A DNA stretch of 38,726 bases. It comes from JAUSNA01 sp964568885 (GTDB lineage: Bacteria > Patescibacteriota > Microgenomatia > Levybacterales > GWA1-39-11). The notes under the pieces were generated by a model. It ran no database searches. It saw nothing but the letters and a program-made list of their open reading frames with translations, and was not told where the DNA came from. Shown here in pieces: positions 38,369 to 38,726 of the stretch. The DNA lies in assembly GCA_964568885.1 (NCBI GenBank), contig CAZMSF010000012.1, forward strand, positions 1-38,726, in the 5' to 3' direction. Made by a program: the position numbers and the translations under genes. Position 1 is the first letter of the stretch, and each line of letters begins with the position of its first letter.

Positions 38369-38726
38369 ATGGCAAAAATGAACCAAGAAGATTTACTAAA
38401 AGCAATTGAAGAAATGTCAGTTCTCGAACTTTCCGAGCTTGTAAAAGCATTGGAAGAGAAATTCGGAGTCACAGCAGCAGCCCCTATGATGGCAGCAGCC
38501 CCAGCAATGGGAGCAGCCCCAGCAGGAGAAGCAGGTGGCGAGGAAGCAGAAGAGCAGACTATCTTTAATGTCGTCATCACTAATGCCGGAGCAAATAAAT
38601 TGGGCGTTATTAAGACTTTGCGAGAATTAGCCCCAACTTTGGGACTGAAGGAAGCAAAAGACTTAGTCGATGCAGCTCCAAAAGAAGTTTTGATGCAAGT
38701 TAACAAAAAAACAGCTGATGAAGCAA
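38369..38726 (+). CDS. rplL: 50S ribosomal protein L7/L12, partial
   Basis: Flexible stalk protein that recruits translation factors. The start is complete: the N-terminal dimer domain (LLKAIEEMSVLELSELVKAL), the Ala/Pro/Met hinge (AAAPMMAAAPAMGAAPAG), and most of the C-terminal domain with NKLGVIKTLRELAPTLGLKE. The window ends before the stop, after 119 codons. AGGAGGTG 10 bases before ATG 38369 is a strong SD site. Confidence 0.95.
   Translation, partial: MAKMNQEDLLKAIEEMSVLELSELVKALEEKFGVTAAAPMMAAAPAMGAAPAGEAGGEEAEEQTIFNVVITNAGANKLGVIKTLRELAPTLGLKEAKDLVDAAPKEVLMQVNKKTADEA

Noticed and set aside
1..38726. CRISPR array or insertion sequence
   Set aside because: No regular direct-repeat/spacer pattern, and no transposase or terminal inverted repeats with target duplication were seen.
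1..38726. UGA recoding as Gly, as in Gracilibacteria
   Set aside because: TGA ends several well-defined genes (for example mreC and the hydrolase at 8508-9203), and no TGA interrupts a conserved gene.

Overview
The window reads as a stretch of chromosome from a small-genome bacterium of the Candidate Phyla Radiation (Patescibacteria), most like a Microgenomates-type lineage. This rests on gene content and style, not on a database match. The pointers are a 57-residue SecE, many short hypothetical proteins with one N-terminal membrane helix and a Pro/Thr linker, a signal peptidase of the Ser/His (SipW/ER) kind, sparse biosynthesis, and a Mre/PBP2 cell-wall set. TAA, TAG and TGA all end genes, so the code looks standard. 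Most genes are AT-rich and do not start from a Shine-Dalgarno (SD) site. A -10 box sits 6-8 bases before the start codon, so the mRNAs should begin at or next to the start codon (leaderless).

Layout. 1-2520: secE (minus), galU, a small hypothetical gene and a FabD-like acyltransferase. 2534-3530: GC-rich islet A with four tiny genes. 3551-6540: argS and a convergent hypothetical gene. 6607-7161: tandem hairpins and GC-rich islet B (minus). 7214-16056: M16 protease, three alpha/beta hydrolases, a Nudix-like protein, a winged-helix protein, ndk, a Fic protein with a small overlapping upstream gene, and truB. 16074-20571: exported or membrane-anchored proteins, an EEP-family phosphodiesterase/nuclease and an ALDH1L-type formyl-THF hydrolase. 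20629-20925: tRNA-Pro(CGG), tRNA-Arg(CCT) and a tRNA-Arg-derived structured remnant. 21015-26619: an envelope cluster of acyltransferase, DsbA-DsbB, Nudix, sortase, multispan membrane protein and signal peptidase. 26616-27883 and 27919-29083: GC-rich islets C and D. 29166-32151: mreC-mreD-PBP2. 32148-34793: PsbP-like exported proteins, a VOC protein and small membrane proteins. 34889-37672: dprA and two divergent beta-carbonic-anhydrase-like genes. 37690-38726: L10 leader, rplJ and rplL (cut by the window end).

The most unusual signal is the set of four GC-rich islets. They differ from their surroundings in base composition, each has its own sigma70-type promoter and structured leader, and each encodes small proteins I do not recognise (membrane micropeptides, highly charged or Pro-rich proteins, a zinc ribbon). 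Islets A, C and D end in a 9-11 bp GC hairpin without a U-tract. Islet genes often have SD sites, and several overlap at TGATG or ATGA junctions, whereas the surrounding core genes are mainly leaderless. The islets look like compact self-contained cargo units, similar in logic to phage 'morons'. Their function cannot be read from sequence alone.
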